Assembly: GCA_964481655.1 (NCBI GenBank)
Contig: CAYZVO010000009.1
Location: 12,952 to 76,951, forward strand
Origin: CALDOK01 sp964481655
GTDB lineage: Bacteria > Myxococcota_A > UBA796 > JAFGLY01
Direction of reading: 5' to 3'
Length of the DNA: 64,000 nt
Under the pieces are notes generated by a model. The model was not told where the DNA came from, searched no databases, and saw nothing but the letters and a program-made list of their open reading frames with translations. Both the position numbers and the translations under genes were made by a program. Position 1 is the stretch's first letter. Each line of letters starts with the position of its first letter. Shown piece by piece: positions 53,702 through 62,311 of the stretch.

Positions 53702-53734
53702 GGTCACTCCACGCTCCACGGTAGTGCGCGACGT

Positions 53735-53806
53735 TGTGCCGCGGCGCCAGCGGCGCCGTCTGCACGAACGACGCGGCGCGAAGCCGCCGAAGGTCGGCTT
53801 CGTGCT
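53735..53806. repeat. Two-hairpin module, copy 2, between deoC and deoB
   Basis: TGTGCCGCGGCGCC-A-GCGGCGCC (53735-53757), then a hairpin GAAGCCG / CGGCTTC (about 53780-53801) with loop CCGAAGGT, reaching the deoC stop codon. The order, the first hairpin and the loop pattern CCG(G/A)AGG(C/T) match 26403-26473. Here it sits inside an operon, so it may attenuate or stabilise transcripts. Confidence 0.6.
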
Positions 53807-54664
53807 CTAGTAAGACCCGGTCCCCGCCCCGCCAGTGACGATGGCCACACTGGCGGACGCTCCCACGCGGGTCGCGCCCGCGGAGACCAGCGCCTTGATG
53901 TCAGAGGCGGTCCGCACGCCGCCGGAGGCCTTGATGCCCATGGTGGGGCCGACCACCGCGCGGATCAGGGCGATGTCTTCGACCTTGGCGCCACCACCGC
54001 CGAAGCCGGTGGAGGTCTTGACGAAGGCAGCACCGCCGGCCTTGCACAGGGCCGAGGCGGCGACCTTCTCGTCGCGGTCGAGCATGGAGGTCTCGATGAT
54101 GACCTTCACCGGGCGACCCTGGGCGGCCGCCACGACCTGGCGGATGTCCTCGAGCGCGGTGTCGTAGTCGCCGCTCTTGAGGGCGCCGATGTTGAGCACC
54201 ATGTCGATCTCGGCCGCGCCCGCGGTGATGGCGTGGCGGGTCTCGTCGGCCTTGCCCTGGATGCTCATGGCCCCCAGGGGGAAGCCGACCACGCAGATGG
54301 GCATCACACCGGAGCCGTCGAGCAGCCGCGCCACGATGCCGATCCACGTGGTGTTCACGCAGACCGACGCGAAGCGGTACTTGCGGGCTTCGGCGCAGAC
54401 CCGCTCGATGTCCTTGCGGGTCGAGGTGGGCTTGAGCAGGGTGTGGTCGATGAGCCGCGCCAGATCGCTGGGGGGCGCGGACTGCAGCGGCTCCGCCCCG
54501 GACAGGCCGAGGCGATCGCAGCCGCTGGTCAGGGCCAGGCGGGCGGCGGACTCGTCCTGCCAGGTGCCGCGCACCTCGGGCAGGGGTGGGGCTTGCTCTT
54601 CCTGGATGCGCTCGCGCACCCGCTGGACAATGCGATCGACCACGACGTCGAGATCGGAACTCAT
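53807..54664 (-). CDS. deoC: Deoxyribose-phosphate aldolase
   Basis: 285 residues from the ATG at 54664 with GAGGT upstream. It splits 2-deoxyribose-5-phosphate into acetaldehyde and glyceraldehyde-3-phosphate. TIM-barrel marks: LARLIDHTLLKPTSTRKDIE, FASVCVNTTWIGIVARLL, VVGFPLGAMSIQGKADETRH, EIDMVLNIGALKSGDY, VKVIIETSMLD, and the Schiff-base Lys in FVKTSTGFGGGGAKVEDIAL, then GIKASGGVRT. The first about 65 residues, before LIDHTLL, are longer than usual. The C-terminus is Gly-rich. First gene of the deo operon, divergent from 54785. Confidence 0.95.
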   Translation of the reverse strand: MSSDLDVVVDRIVQRVRERIQEEQAPPLPEVRGTWQDESAARLALTSGCDRLGLSGAEPLQSAPPSDLARLIDHTLLKPTSTRKDIERVCAEARKYRFASVCVNTTWIGIVARLLDGSGVMPICVVGFPLGAMSIQGKADETRHAITAGAAEIDMVLNIGALKSGDYDTALEDIRQVVAAAQGRPVKVIIETSMLDRDEKVAASALCKAGGAAFVKTSTGFGGGGAKVEDIALIRAVVGPTMGIKASGGVRTASDIKALVSAGATRVGASASVAIVTGGAGTGSY

Positions 54665-54784
54665 GGCGTTACCTCGGGCTGGGGGCAACCTATTCCGGGG
54701 GCTGTCAGGGAGCACACGCACAGTGGAGAGGGAAGCGGATGCGATCCCGGTTAGTTGAAGGGGAAACCCCGCTCAGGAGGTCCC

Positions 54785-55348
54785 ATGCTCTCTCTGCTGC
54801 TCGTCACCACCGCCCTCGCTGGCTGGACCGTCACCGCCGAGGACAACGACTGCACCTTCTACAAGGGCGAGCCCGAGGGCGAGGTCGTGCCCCTGCGCGC
54901 CGAGTGCGACTGGGCCATCCCCCCCGCGAAGCTCCAGGGCCTGATCGCGAAGATCGACGACCACAACCTCTACTTCTCATCCGTCTCCGTGAGCCGGGTG
55001 GTGGCGTCCAACGGGGGCGAGCACAACGTCTACCAGGTCCACGTGGCCACGGGCATCTCGGACCGCGAGGCCATGCTCATCTACGCCGACGAGCCCATCG
55101 ACGGCGGCCACCGCTACACCTGGCGGGTCAACCCCGACCAGACCGGCATCACCGGCGAAAAGGTCCGCCTGGCCGAAGACGCCGGCAAGTGGGAGATCAC
55201 CGCGGGCGCCGGCGGGGGCAGCCACGTGGTCTACGAGCTGCGCTACGACGCGGGCGGCTCGGTGCCAGGCTTCGTGGTGCGCTGGTTCCAGGGCTCGGGC
55301 GTGCGCACCCTGGTGGGTGAGCTCCGCAGCTACGCCGAAGAGAACTAG
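54785..55348 (+). CDS. Secreted SRPBCC/START-like protein
   Basis: 187 residues from an ATG with AGGAGG seven bases upstream. Signal peptide of about 14-18 residues (LSLLLVTTALAGWTVTA). The rest has the pattern of a START/polyketide-cyclase fold: VVPLRAECDWAIPPAKLQGL, YFSSVSVSRVVASNGGEHNV, VYELRYDAGGSVPGFVVRWF and GVRTLVGELRSYAEE. Such folds bind lipids or small hydrophobic ligands. Similar periplasmic proteins are found in Myxococcota, with no established role. Only two Cys are present (DCTF, AECDW). Fold call is by eye. Confidence 0.65.
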   Translation: MLSLLLVTTALAGWTVTAEDNDCTFYKGEPEGEVVPLRAECDWAIPPAKLQGLIAKIDDHNLYFSSVSVSRVVASNGGEHNVYQVHVATGISDREAMLIYADEPIDGGHRYTWRVNPDQTGITGEKVRLAEDAGKWEITAGAGGGSHVVYELRYDAGGSVPGFVVRWFQGSGVRTLVGELRSYAEEN

Positions 55349-55351
55349 CGG

Positions 55352-56248
55352 CTAGTCTTCCTCGAGCAGCTCCAGCAGCTCGTCGTCGCGCCCCAGGAAC
55401 TCGACGGGGTCGCTCTCCCCCACCTCGTCCATGATGTTGCCGATGCCGCGGTCGCCGGCCTCGGGCAGGGTGGGGTCGCAGAACAGGATGTACCAGTCCT
55501 TGGTCATCCGGGACTCGGTCCAGACCCACTCGGCGAAGGCCGGCAGAGACTCGTCCTTCTCGATCTCTCGCAGCTGCGGCACCGCGGCGCCCTGGCGCAC
55601 GCACTCGCGGAAGCGACGCTCGCGATCGTAGGTGAGCGCGGCCTCGACGGTCCCGCGACACTTCTCGATCTTGTTGCGGGAGCCCTTCTCACAGATCTCC
55701 AGCATGGCGCTGGCCTTGAACTCGTCCCACTTGACCACCATGGTCTCGTTCTTGGCCTGGCGGGCCTCGGCGCGGGCCACGGAGACCTCTTCGACGGCGA
55801 GCTCGAGCTTCTCGACCAGCTCCTCGCGCTCCTGCTCGGCGGCGGTCAGGGCGTTCTCGAGCTGGGCCAGCTCTTCCTTGCGCTGCTCGAGCTCCTTGCG
55901 GAGGGCGTGGTTCTGCCGGGCCTTGATCTCGAGGTTCGCGATCTCGGACTGCTTGTCCTCGATCTCGGTGCGCAGGTTCTCCACCCGCTCCTGGGCGTTG
56001 ATGAGCATGTCGCGCTCGGAGCCCTCGAGGGGCTCGCAGTGCTCGTAGAGCGCCTGGTACTCGCCCTCGACCTCGCGCAGCCGCAGCAGCAGGTCGTCGG
56101 GGCTCATGCCCAGCCGCTCGAGCTGCTCGGTCTCGTAGGCGTGCTGTCCGATGAACCAGCCCGTGACGCCGCCGATGACGACCGCGAAGACGGCGACGAC
56201 CACCAGCACGATGACGACCTGCACGATGGAGAGGACGGACCTCGACAT
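55352..56248 (-). CDS. Membrane-anchored coiled-coil protein of unknown function
   Basis: 298 residues. A strong membrane span lies at about 7-32 (VVIVLVVVAVFAVVIGGVTG). A Glu/Leu/Arg-rich coiled coil runs from about 40 to 170 (LRTEIEDKQSEIANLEIKAR). A mostly helical C-terminal domain contains four Cys, at least two paired by position (LEICEKGSRNKIEKCRG), and WVWTESRMTKDWYILFCD. The tail is acidic (DELLELLEED). No known family recognised. The layout suits an envelope scaffold or tether. Converges with the SRPBCC gene with only 3 bp between. Confidence 0.7.
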   Translation of the reverse strand: MSRSVLSIVQVVIVLVVVAVFAVVIGGVTGWFIGQHAYETEQLERLGMSPDDLLLRLREVEGEYQALYEHCEPLEGSERDMLINAQERVENLRTEIEDKQSEIANLEIKARQNHALRKELEQRKEELAQLENALTAAEQEREELVEKLELAVEEVSVARAEARQAKNETMVVKWDEFKASAMLEICEKGSRNKIEKCRGTVEAALTYDRERRFRECVRQGAAVPQLREIEKDESLPAFAEWVWTESRMTKDWYILFCDPTLPEAGDRGIGNIMDEVGESDPVEFLGRDDELLELLEED

Positions 56249-56314
56249 GGGATCTCCTGCATGAGCGAGATGGGCCGTGTAGCGCGCTTTCGGGCTGCAG
56301 GAAAGCCCCGGATC

Positions 56315-56776
56315 TCAGCTGGGCGACCCCGACCCGTCGAGCCAGGCGTGCAGCGCGGTGAGGAAGGCCGCACCCTGCTCGTCCTCATCGATGAACCGGA
56401 TCATCGCCGCGAGCCGGTCCATGGCGGCGGGGGTCAGGCTGTGCTCCATGGCGCAGGCCACAGGCTGGGCCTGGTCGGCGGGCATCCGCAGCACATCCTC
56501 GAAGAGCCGCTCGAGCAGGCGGTGGCGGTCGTGGACCCGGCGGGCCACCCGCTCCCCCAGGGGCGTGAGCCCGATGTGCTCGCGCTGGGCGTAGTCCACC
56601 AGCCCCATGGCCGCGAGGCGCTTGAGCGCCGGAGAGACCGAGCCCGCCTTCACCCCGCGGGCCTCGGCGATGTCGCGCACCCGCGCCTCCCGTCGATCCC
56701 GGAGCAGCTCGTAGATGGTCTCGAGGTAGTCCTCGAGGGAGCGGCTGAGCTGCGGCGCCGGAGGGGGAGTGGCCAT
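56315..56776 (-). CDS. DtxR/MntR-family metal-dependent regulator
   Basis: 153 residues. The N-terminal winged helix SRSLEDYLETIYELLRDRRE, VRDIAEARGVKAGSVSPALK and RLAAMGLVDYAQREHIGLT is typical of DtxR/MntR. The metal-binding and dimer helix is present (RVHDRHRLLERLFEDVLRMP, ACAMEHSLTPAAMDRL), with the His and Glu ligands HDRH and MEH. There is no SH3-like third domain, so it is MntR-like in size. Sensing Mn2+ or Fe2+ is expected. No metal transporter is adjacent, so its targets are elsewhere. Confidence 0.88.
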   Translation of the reverse strand: MATPPPAPQLSRSLEDYLETIYELLRDRREARVRDIAEARGVKAGSVSPALKRLAAMGLVDYAQREHIGLTPLGERVARRVHDRHRLLERLFEDVLRMPADQAQPVACAMEHSLTPAAMDRLAAMIRFIDEDEQGAAFLTALHAWLDGSGSPS

Positions 56777-56830
56777 GCACGCCCCGTAACCGCCCGGCTC
56801 GGGACCTGGATCGCGCAGCCCTGGCCCTCG

Positions 56831-57619
56831 TCAGCTCCGGTACAGGGAGCTGCGCCGGTCCTCGAGCACGTGGTTGCTCGGGGTGATCCACTTGGCGTCG
56901 GCGCGGGCCGGATCGATCTCGAACACACCGTCGGCCTCGCCCCGCTCCGGCGCGACCACGGGCCGGGTGCCGTCGGGGCAGGCCACCTGGCTGCGCCCGG
57001 TGAAGCTCAGGGGCACGCCGTCGCCGCGATCGTCGGTGCCGACACGGTTGGCGGTCACCACGAAGACCTGGTTCTCGAGGCAGCGGGTGACCATGGCGTT
57101 CTGGGCGTGGGGCAGGACCAGGTTGGAGGGGTGCGCGATGAGCTGGGCGCCGGCCAGGGCCAGGCTGCGGGCGGCCTCGGGGAAGCACCAGTCGAAGCAC
57201 ACCAGCACACCCAGGCGCAGGGGGCCGAGGTCGAAGACGGGGAAGCCGAGGTCGCCGGGGAGGAACCAGCGCTTCTCCTCGTGGAACAGGTGGACCTTGC
57301 GGTAGACCCCGACCAGGCCGTCCGGGCCCACCACGAAGGCGCTGTTGAAGACGCCCTCGGGCGCGCGCTCCGCGAAGCCGCCCACCACCCAGCGTCCCCG
57401 GGCGCTGCAGTGGGCGTGGATCGCCGCGACCGTGGGGCCATCGGCGGGCTCGGCCAGGCTGGCGAGCTCCTGTGCGCTGGTGAAGCGATAGCCGGTCGTG
57501 AACAGCTCCGGAAGAACCAGGAGATCGCCGGGGGCCTGCTCGAGCTGTGCGAGGGCCCGCTCCCGGTTCGTCTGCACGCGCCCGAAGCGCGGCTCGGTCT
57601 GGACGAAGCCTACCTGCAT
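56831..57619 (-). CDS. Carbon-nitrogen hydrolase (nitrilase superfamily)
   Basis: 262 residues from the ATG at 57619 with GGAGAG upstream. The Glu-Lys-Cys triad is intact: Glu38 in LVLPELFTTG, Lys108 in VYRKVHLF and Cys141 in VLVCFDWCFPEAARSLAL. RVGTDDRGDGVPLSFTGRSQ follows. Members hydrolyse amides or nitriles. The NVLPH-type segment SNLVLPHAQNAMVTRCLENQ resembles the N-carbamoylputrescine amidase / beta-ureidopropionase branch. Substrate not assignable, and no polyamine genes are near. Divergent from the beta-helix gene. Confidence 0.9.
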   Translation of the reverse strand: MQVGFVQTEPRFGRVQTNRERALAQLEQAPGDLLVLPELFTTGYRFTSAQELASLAEPADGPTVAAIHAHCSARGRWVVGGFAERAPEGVFNSAFVVGPDGLVGVYRKVHLFHEEKRWFLPGDLGFPVFDLGPLRLGVLVCFDWCFPEAARSLALAGAQLIAHPSNLVLPHAQNAMVTRCLENQVFVVTANRVGTDDRGDGVPLSFTGRSQVACPDGTRPVVAPERGEADGVFEIDPARADAKWITPSNHVLEDRRSSLYRS

Positions 57620-57662
57620 GCTCTCTCCACTCTTCTTTGTCACAGCTTGTCGGGTTTTCGAT

Positions 57663-57690
57663 TTCGACAGGCTCGAGGGTCCGGTAGAAT
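57663..57690 (+). promoter_or_regulatory. Candidate promoter of the beta-helix lipoprotein gene
   Basis: -35 TTCGAC (57663-57668), 16-bp spacer, -10 TAGAAT (57685-57690); predicted start near 57697, 51 bases before the ATG at 57748. An inverted repeat TGTCG ... CGACA surrounds the -35 and could be an operator. Confidence 0.4.
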
Positions 57691-57747
57691 AGCCAGGTGA
57701 TCGCGACGCAGCCGCCTGGCCACGGCTGCGTCCACCCAGGAGCCTCC

Positions 57748-59811
57748 ATGATCCGACCGCTCACCTTGTCCACCGCTCTGCTCTTCGCGCTGGCGTGCAA
57801 CCCCAACAGCATCGTCCCCAAGGACGACACCGGGCTCCCCCCGGACGGCGACGCGGACACCGACACCGACGCGGACACCGACACCGACACCGACACCGAC
57901 CTGCCCCCCACGGACGAGGACGGTGACGGCTGGTGGTCCGACGAAGACTGCGACGACACGGATCCCGAGATCAACCCCGACGCCACCGAGGTCGACGACG
58001 GCGTGGACAACGACTGCGACGAGTGGATCGACGAGCTGGAGGTCTGCGACGACGGCGTGGCCCCCTGGCAGGAGATCCAGGTCGCCATCGACGCCGCGGT
58101 CGACGGCGAGGTGGTCCAGATCTGCCCCGGCACCTGGTACGAGAACCTCAGCATCCGCTCGAAGGCCATCACGGTGGCCTCCATGGAGGGCCCCGACACC
58201 ACCATCGTCGACGGCTCCGGCGCCACCGTCCTGTCGGTGGCCAGCGTCTCCGGCGCGGGCGCATCGGTCCAGGGCCTGACCTTCACCAACGGCGCGGCCT
58301 CCCAGTACGGCGGCGGCATCGCCTGCAACCAGGCCACCCTCGAGCTGATCGACAACGTGGTCAGCGACTGCGAGGCGCCCACCGGCGCCGGCATGGTGGC
58401 CTCTGGCTGCACGCTGGCCATGCAGGCCAACAGCTTCGAGGACAACGTGGCCACCACCGCGGGTGGCGGCGCCTATCTCTACCAGTCCAGCGGCGACGTG
58501 ATCGGCAACCTCTTCCAAGGCAACAGCGCCAACAACGGCGGCGGCCTGTACGTCCAGGGCAACGGCCTGACCCTCGCCGAGAACGAGCTCCGCAGCAACG
58601 AGGCCCTGTTCAACGACCAGGAGACCGCCTTCGGCGGCGGCCTGTTCATGTACGGCGACTCCCCCGTCACCGACAACGAGTTCATCGAGAACCACTCCGA
58701 GGACGACGGCGGCGCGGCGTACATGTACTACAGCACCGGCGACTTCACCGGGAACCTCGTGCAGGGCAACACCTGCGGAAACGACGGCGCCGGCGTGCAC
58801 ATCCAGGTGGGCGGCAACCTCATCCAGGACAACGTCTTCGAGGGCAACGACGCCGCCGACGACGCCGGCGGCCTGCGCATCTACTACGGCTACGCCGACG
58901 TCATCACCAACTGGTTCTACGACAACTCCGCCAACGACGACGGCGGCGGCCTCAAGGCCTCCCACTCCCACAACAACCTGTTCCGGGACCTGTACTTCGA
59001 GGGCAACAGCGCCGGTGACGCCGGCGGCGGCTTCGAGCTCGACAACGAGACCTCCCCCACCTCCGAGTGCACCTTCATCGACAACTCGGCCCACCGTGGC
59101 GGCGGGCTGCACGCCTGGCGCAACGAGCAGAACAACACCGTCAGCGACCTGTACTTCGAGGGCAACAGCGCCGAGGACTGCGGCGCCGGCATCCAGGCCG
59201 ACAACCAGCTGTACGTCTTCACCGTGAAGAACTCCGTGTTCACCGACAACTGGGCCGACGACGGCGCCGCCATCTGCGGTGACGAGTTCTGGTGGGACGC
59301 CGACGACGACGACAAGGCCGACACCAGCTACCGCTCCGTCTTCCAGCTCGAGAACCTGACCATCTACGGCAACGAGTCCGCCGACGACGGCGCCCTGTAC
59401 TTCCGCATCTCCGACGTCAACATGGTCAACGTGGTCATCACCGACCACGAGGGCCCGGGCGCGGCGGGCATCGCCGCCAAGCAGGAGTCCCACGTCACGG
59501 TGATGAACTCCGTGATCTCCGACACCACCGGCGGACCGGTGCTGTACGCCGAGGAAGAGTCCACCTACGACGTCTCCTACAGCCTCTTCCACGACAACGA
59601 GGGCGATCTGGCCAGCGGGGCCGACGAGCCCACCACCGCCGACGGCAACCTCTTCGAGGACCCCGACTTCGCCGACGCCGCGGGCGGCGACCTCAGCCTG
59701 GACGCCTCGAGCCCCTGCATCGACGCTGGCAACCCCGCCCGCGCGTACAACGACGTGGACGGCTCACGCAACGACATCGGAGCCTACGGCGGGCCCGGGG
59801 GGGCATGGTGA
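57748..59811 (+). CDS. Right-handed beta-helix lipoprotein with MopE motif
   Basis: 687 residues from the ATG at 57748 with GGAG upstream. The lipobox ends LLFALACNP. Next is a (DT)n-rich linker encoded by a GACACC-type repeat (57846-57901), one MopE metal-binding unit (DEDGDGWWSDEDCDDTDPEI and VDNDCDEWIDE), and from about residue 105 a long parallel beta-helix of Asn/Asp/Gly-rich coils (YFEGNSAGDAGGGF, LFQGNSANNGGGLYVQGNG). The end SRNDIGAYGGPGGAW is the usual closing motif of this group. Surface or periplasmic display is expected, with ligand unknown. Its last 28 bases overlap the serine integrase gene, so the terminal residues may derive from an attachment site. Confidence 0.88.
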   Translation: MIRPLTLSTALLFALACNPNSIVPKDDTGLPPDGDADTDTDADTDTDTDTDLPPTDEDGDGWWSDEDCDDTDPEINPDATEVDDGVDNDCDEWIDELEVCDDGVAPWQEIQVAIDAAVDGEVVQICPGTWYENLSIRSKAITVASMEGPDTTIVDGSGATVLSVASVSGAGASVQGLTFTNGAASQYGGGIACNQATLELIDNVVSDCEAPTGAGMVASGCTLAMQANSFEDNVATTAGGGAYLYQSSGDVIGNLFQGNSANNGGGLYVQGNGLTLAENELRSNEALFNDQETAFGGGLFMYGDSPVTDNEFIENHSEDDGGAAYMYYSTGDFTGNLVQGNTCGNDGAGVHIQVGGNLIQDNVFEGNDAADDAGGLRIYYGYADVITNWFYDNSANDDGGGLKASHSHNNLFRDLYFEGNSAGDAGGGFELDNETSPTSECTFIDNSAHRGGGLHAWRNEQNNTVSDLYFEGNSAEDCGAGIQADNQLYVFTVKNSVFTDNWADDGAAICGDEFWWDADDDDKADTSYRSVFQLENLTIYGNESADDGALYFRISDVNMVNVVITDHEGPGAAGIAAKQESHVTVMNSVISDTTGGPVLYAEEESTYDVSYSLFHDNEGDLASGADEPTTADGNLFEDPDFADAAGGDLSLDASSPCIDAGNPARAYNDVDGSRNDIGAYGGPGGAW

Positions 59812-61304
59812 GTATACGAGGCTGACTCGGGCTTCCACGAGTAGTGGACGAGCGCCTCGCCAGGTGAGAGTTCGATCTTGTCGATCATTGCCGCCACCGC
59901 GCGGCGGCGTTCGGCCATCTCCCGGGCGTGCCAGCGACGTTGCAGTCCTTCGCGGAACGCATCGATGTCCACGTCCTCGGGACGCTGGACTGCCACCGCT
60001 ACGGGCAGTGCCATCAGGCGTTCCCCGACCGCACCACATTCCGTGCGAATTGACTCCATTTGGGACCGCGCCTCTGCGAGCGTGAAGACCTCGTCCGCCA
60101 CCGCACGGACCAGCTTTTCGCGCTTCTTGTCGAGCACTTCAAGCCGCGCCTCCAGTTCCTGACGCTCCCGGTCGATGTCCAGTTGGGCAGTGCTGTCAGT
60201 GGAAGCGAGGGTATCCCTGACAATGGCTGACAGGGCATCGCCTGTCAGCACCTCGCTTTCGATGCGATCCGTGATGAGGCCGTCGAGATGGTCCACACGG
60301 GTTGTGATGCCGCGGCAAGACTCGCGGTTGTCCATGCGGTTGCTGCAAGCGTAGTAGTAGTGCCAGCCCGATTTCGCGGAGCCACCGCGGTTGACGCGCA
60401 TGCGGCCATGGCACACGCCGCAGATGAGCACCTGGGTCAAGAGGCCGTGTTCGCCGTTGTTCAGCCCTTGGATCTCCCGGGGCTTGCGCCGCCGCGCGAG
60501 GCGCACCTGCTGCGCGCGATCCCAGGTCTCCTTGTCCACGATGGCCGGGAAGGCGGCTTCGTTCAACACTTCGTCTTTCATCGAGGCGGCACCGTAGTAG
60601 ACGGGGTTCCTGATAATCTTGCTGATGTGGGTCGCCCTCCAGCGTCGGGACAGCACGCGCTCTGCTGTGAGAGCCGCGGCGATGCGCTTGGCTCCATCGC
60701 CGGCCAGGTACATGTCGAAAATCCTACGGGCGACCGGGGCCTGCGCTTCGTCGATTGCCAGCTTGAACCTGACGACCCCCGCGTCATTCGGGTCCCCCCG
60801 CCGCTCGTACCCCAGGGGAGCGAGGTTGAACGGCCAGAACCCACCCTTGAGCGCCTGGAGCCGACCGCGGCGTACGACCTTCCGCAGCATCTGGCGCTCC
60901 ATCTCCGCCGTAGCGTCATAGACCGAATTGAGCAGAACATCAGCGATGGGATCGCCTGTAGTCGGCTGAGTCAGCGCGACGATCTCGATGCCCGCGCGCT
61001 TCATCCGCTTGCGGATGAGGTAGGCGTCCTCTTGATTGCGGGCCAGGCGCTTGTAGTCGTAGACGTAGAGGCGCTTGACCTCGCCGGGATGTACCTCGAT
61101 CCAGGCAAGCATCGCCTGCAAGCCGGGGCGCTCGTCGGCAGACTTTCCGCTGATGCCTGCGTCCTGGAACAGCTTGATCAGCGTCGTAGGCTTCGCCTCC
61201 TGGACGACACGTTTCTGGATGGCATCATGCTGGGCGGGCAACGAGAGGTTCTTCCTGGCCTGCTTCGTAGTCGAGCATCGGAGGTAGGCGATAGCGGCCC
61301 TCAT
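59784..61304 (-). CDS. Large serine recombinase (integrase)
   Basis: 506 residues. The N-terminal resolvase domain has nucleophile Ser11 in AYLRCSTTKQ and Arg residues in LYVYDYKRLARNQEDAYLIR. A recombinase domain (about 160-270) contains APLGYERRGD and ISKIIRNPVYYG. The zinc-ribbon domain has VLICGVCHGRMR and YYACSNRMDNRESC (four Cys). A coiled coil around 370-440 (LEARLEVLDKKREKLVRAVA) fits the motif that controls direction of recombination. It starts ATG overlapping the stop of the upstream gene and ends inside the beta-helix gene. It should integrate and excise the element unidirectionally unless a directionality factor is present. Confidence 0.94.
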   Translation of the reverse strand: MRAAIAYLRCSTTKQARKNLSLPAQHDAIQKRVVQEAKPTTLIKLFQDAGISGKSADERPGLQAMLAWIEVHPGEVKRLYVYDYKRLARNQEDAYLIRKRMKRAGIEIVALTQPTTGDPIADVLLNSVYDATAEMERQMLRKVVRRGRLQALKGGFWPFNLAPLGYERRGDPNDAGVVRFKLAIDEAQAPVARRIFDMYLAGDGAKRIAAALTAERVLSRRWRATHISKIIRNPVYYGAASMKDEVLNEAAFPAIVDKETWDRAQQVRLARRRKPREIQGLNNGEHGLLTQVLICGVCHGRMRVNRGGSAKSGWHYYYACSNRMDNRESCRGITTRVDHLDGLITDRIESEVLTGDALSAIVRDTLASTDSTAQLDIDRERQELEARLEVLDKKREKLVRAVADEVFTLAEARSQMESIRTECGAVGERLMALPVAVAVQRPEDVDIDAFREGLQRRWHAREMAERRRAVAAMIDKIELSPGEALVHYSWKPESASYTHHAPPGPP

Positions 61305-61759
61305 GACATGGCCTCCGCGAGAGCTGCCCGAATGTCAGCTGGGGTGAGAGCTGAAAGCCACCGCTCCAGACGTGGAGACCCGCGCTCTACGACGCGGCGT
61401 ACCGTCGTCAGTGTCCTGGCCCGGCGCACGGGCCCCGCGATGAGCCGGTAGGCCGCGCCTTCGACAGTGGTCGCCGCCGGTGCGGCCAAGCCCTGGAGCG
61501 ACGCCAGGAGCGTGACCATGGACAGGACGAACGCGGTGGCACCCTTGCCGAACCGTCGAGCCATCAGGCCAGCCAGAAGGCTGACTATGAGGCCCACGCG
61601 CTGCCCGAAGGGGGGCGCGTAGGCTGGAGCCAGGGTACCGAGAGTGGCGGTGGGCACCTGGCTGTCTCGACGCCGACGCCGACGTGACACCTTCCTGCGG
61701 GCAGGGGCGTCCGCGCGCCGCCGGTAGCGCCGTTCGGGGCTCGAACTACTGGTTGTCAT
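61301..61759 (-). CDS. Small protein between repressor and integrase, unknown function
   Basis: 152 residues from the ATG at 61759, overlapping the repressor stop by 14 bp; its TGA overlaps the integrase ATG. The start is very basic (RRYRRRADAPARRKVSRRRR). A hydrophobic middle follows (VGLIVSLLAGLMARRFGKGA and FVLSMVTLLASL), and then a basic helical tail ending LTPADIRAALAEAMS. Position right before the integrase is where a recombination directionality factor might be, but nothing in the sequence shows that. Hypothetical, probably membrane-associated. Confidence 0.5.
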   Translation of the reverse strand: MTTSSSSPERRYRRRADAPARRKVSRRRRRRDSQVPTATLGTLAPAYAPPFGQRVGLIVSLLAGLMARRFGKGATAFVLSMVTLLASLQGLAAPAATTVEGAAYRLIAGPVRRARTLTTVRRVVERGSPRLERWLSALTPADIRAALAEAMS

Positions 61760-62291
61760 GATGTACCTCGCTGGGTGGGCCGTACCGCTCTGACATCGCG
61801 GTCTCGGCGAGGAAGTCGGCGAACGTGAAGCCGGGGTGACCGTAGTGGTCGAACAGGCGCTCAACGAATGCCAGCCACCGCTTCTTGGCCTCCCGGGCGA
61901 TCCAGTCCTCGTCGCTGCGGTTGAAGATGCCCGTCATGGCCGGGTGCATGATCATGCGGCGGAACCGCTCGTCGGTGTCCTCTGCGCCCTTGGCCTTGGC
62001 GTAGATGGCCTTGGTGGGCAGGCCCGCCGCCGCGAACAGGCTCTCCACCGAGATGCCGTAGTAGTCAGCCAGCTTCTTGAGGATCACGACTCCGGGCACA
62101 CCTCGTTTGCCTGTCTCGAGCTGCGAGAGGTAGGGACGGCTGATCCCCGTCTCCGCGGCGACCTCGGTCTGGCTCGCCTTCTGCCGCTCACGCAGTTCGC
62201 GCAGGTAGTTGCCGAGCGTCGCGGCCCCGAGCACGCCGGAGGTATGATCGAGCCTATGCAAAGGATCGTGCGAATCACCAAGAGCTGCCAT
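61746..62291 (-). CDS. XRE-family transcriptional repressor
   Basis: 181 residues from the ATG at 62291 with GGAGG upstream. The helix-turn-helix is at about 27-80: LGNYLRELRERQKASQTEVA, then AETGISRPYLSQLETGKRGV and VILKKLADYYGISVESLFAA. The C-terminal half has an RFRRMIMHPAM segment and AREAKKRWLAFVERLFDHYG, with no recognisable peptidase. It heads an operon with the 152-residue protein and the integrase and is divergent from a small HTH gene, the classic layout of a phage or ICE maintenance switch. Confidence 0.88.
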   Translation of the reverse strand: MAALGDSHDPLHRLDHTSGVLGAATLGNYLRELRERQKASQTEVAAETGISRPYLSQLETGKRGVPGVVILKKLADYYGISVESLFAAAGLPTKAIYAKAKGAEDTDERFRRMIMHPAMTGIFNRSDEDWIAREAKKRWLAFVERLFDHYGHPGFTFADFLAETAMSERYGPPSEVHHDNQ

Positions 62292-62311
62292 GTCGTGGCC
62301 TCCATGCGTGG

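Noticed and set aside
51203..54754. 1183-residue plus-strand ORF across the deo operon
   Set aside because: Antisense of deoA, deoB and deoC; no domain, biased His/Gly/Val composition.
57846..57901. GACACC-type repeat as a CRISPR-like or phase-variation tract
   Set aside because: Coding Asp-Thr linker; six-base units cannot change the frame, so on/off phase variation is unlikely.
57640..59592. 650-residue minus-strand ORF
   Set aside because: Antisense of the beta-helix gene; Val/Gly/Ala low complexity created by its repeats.
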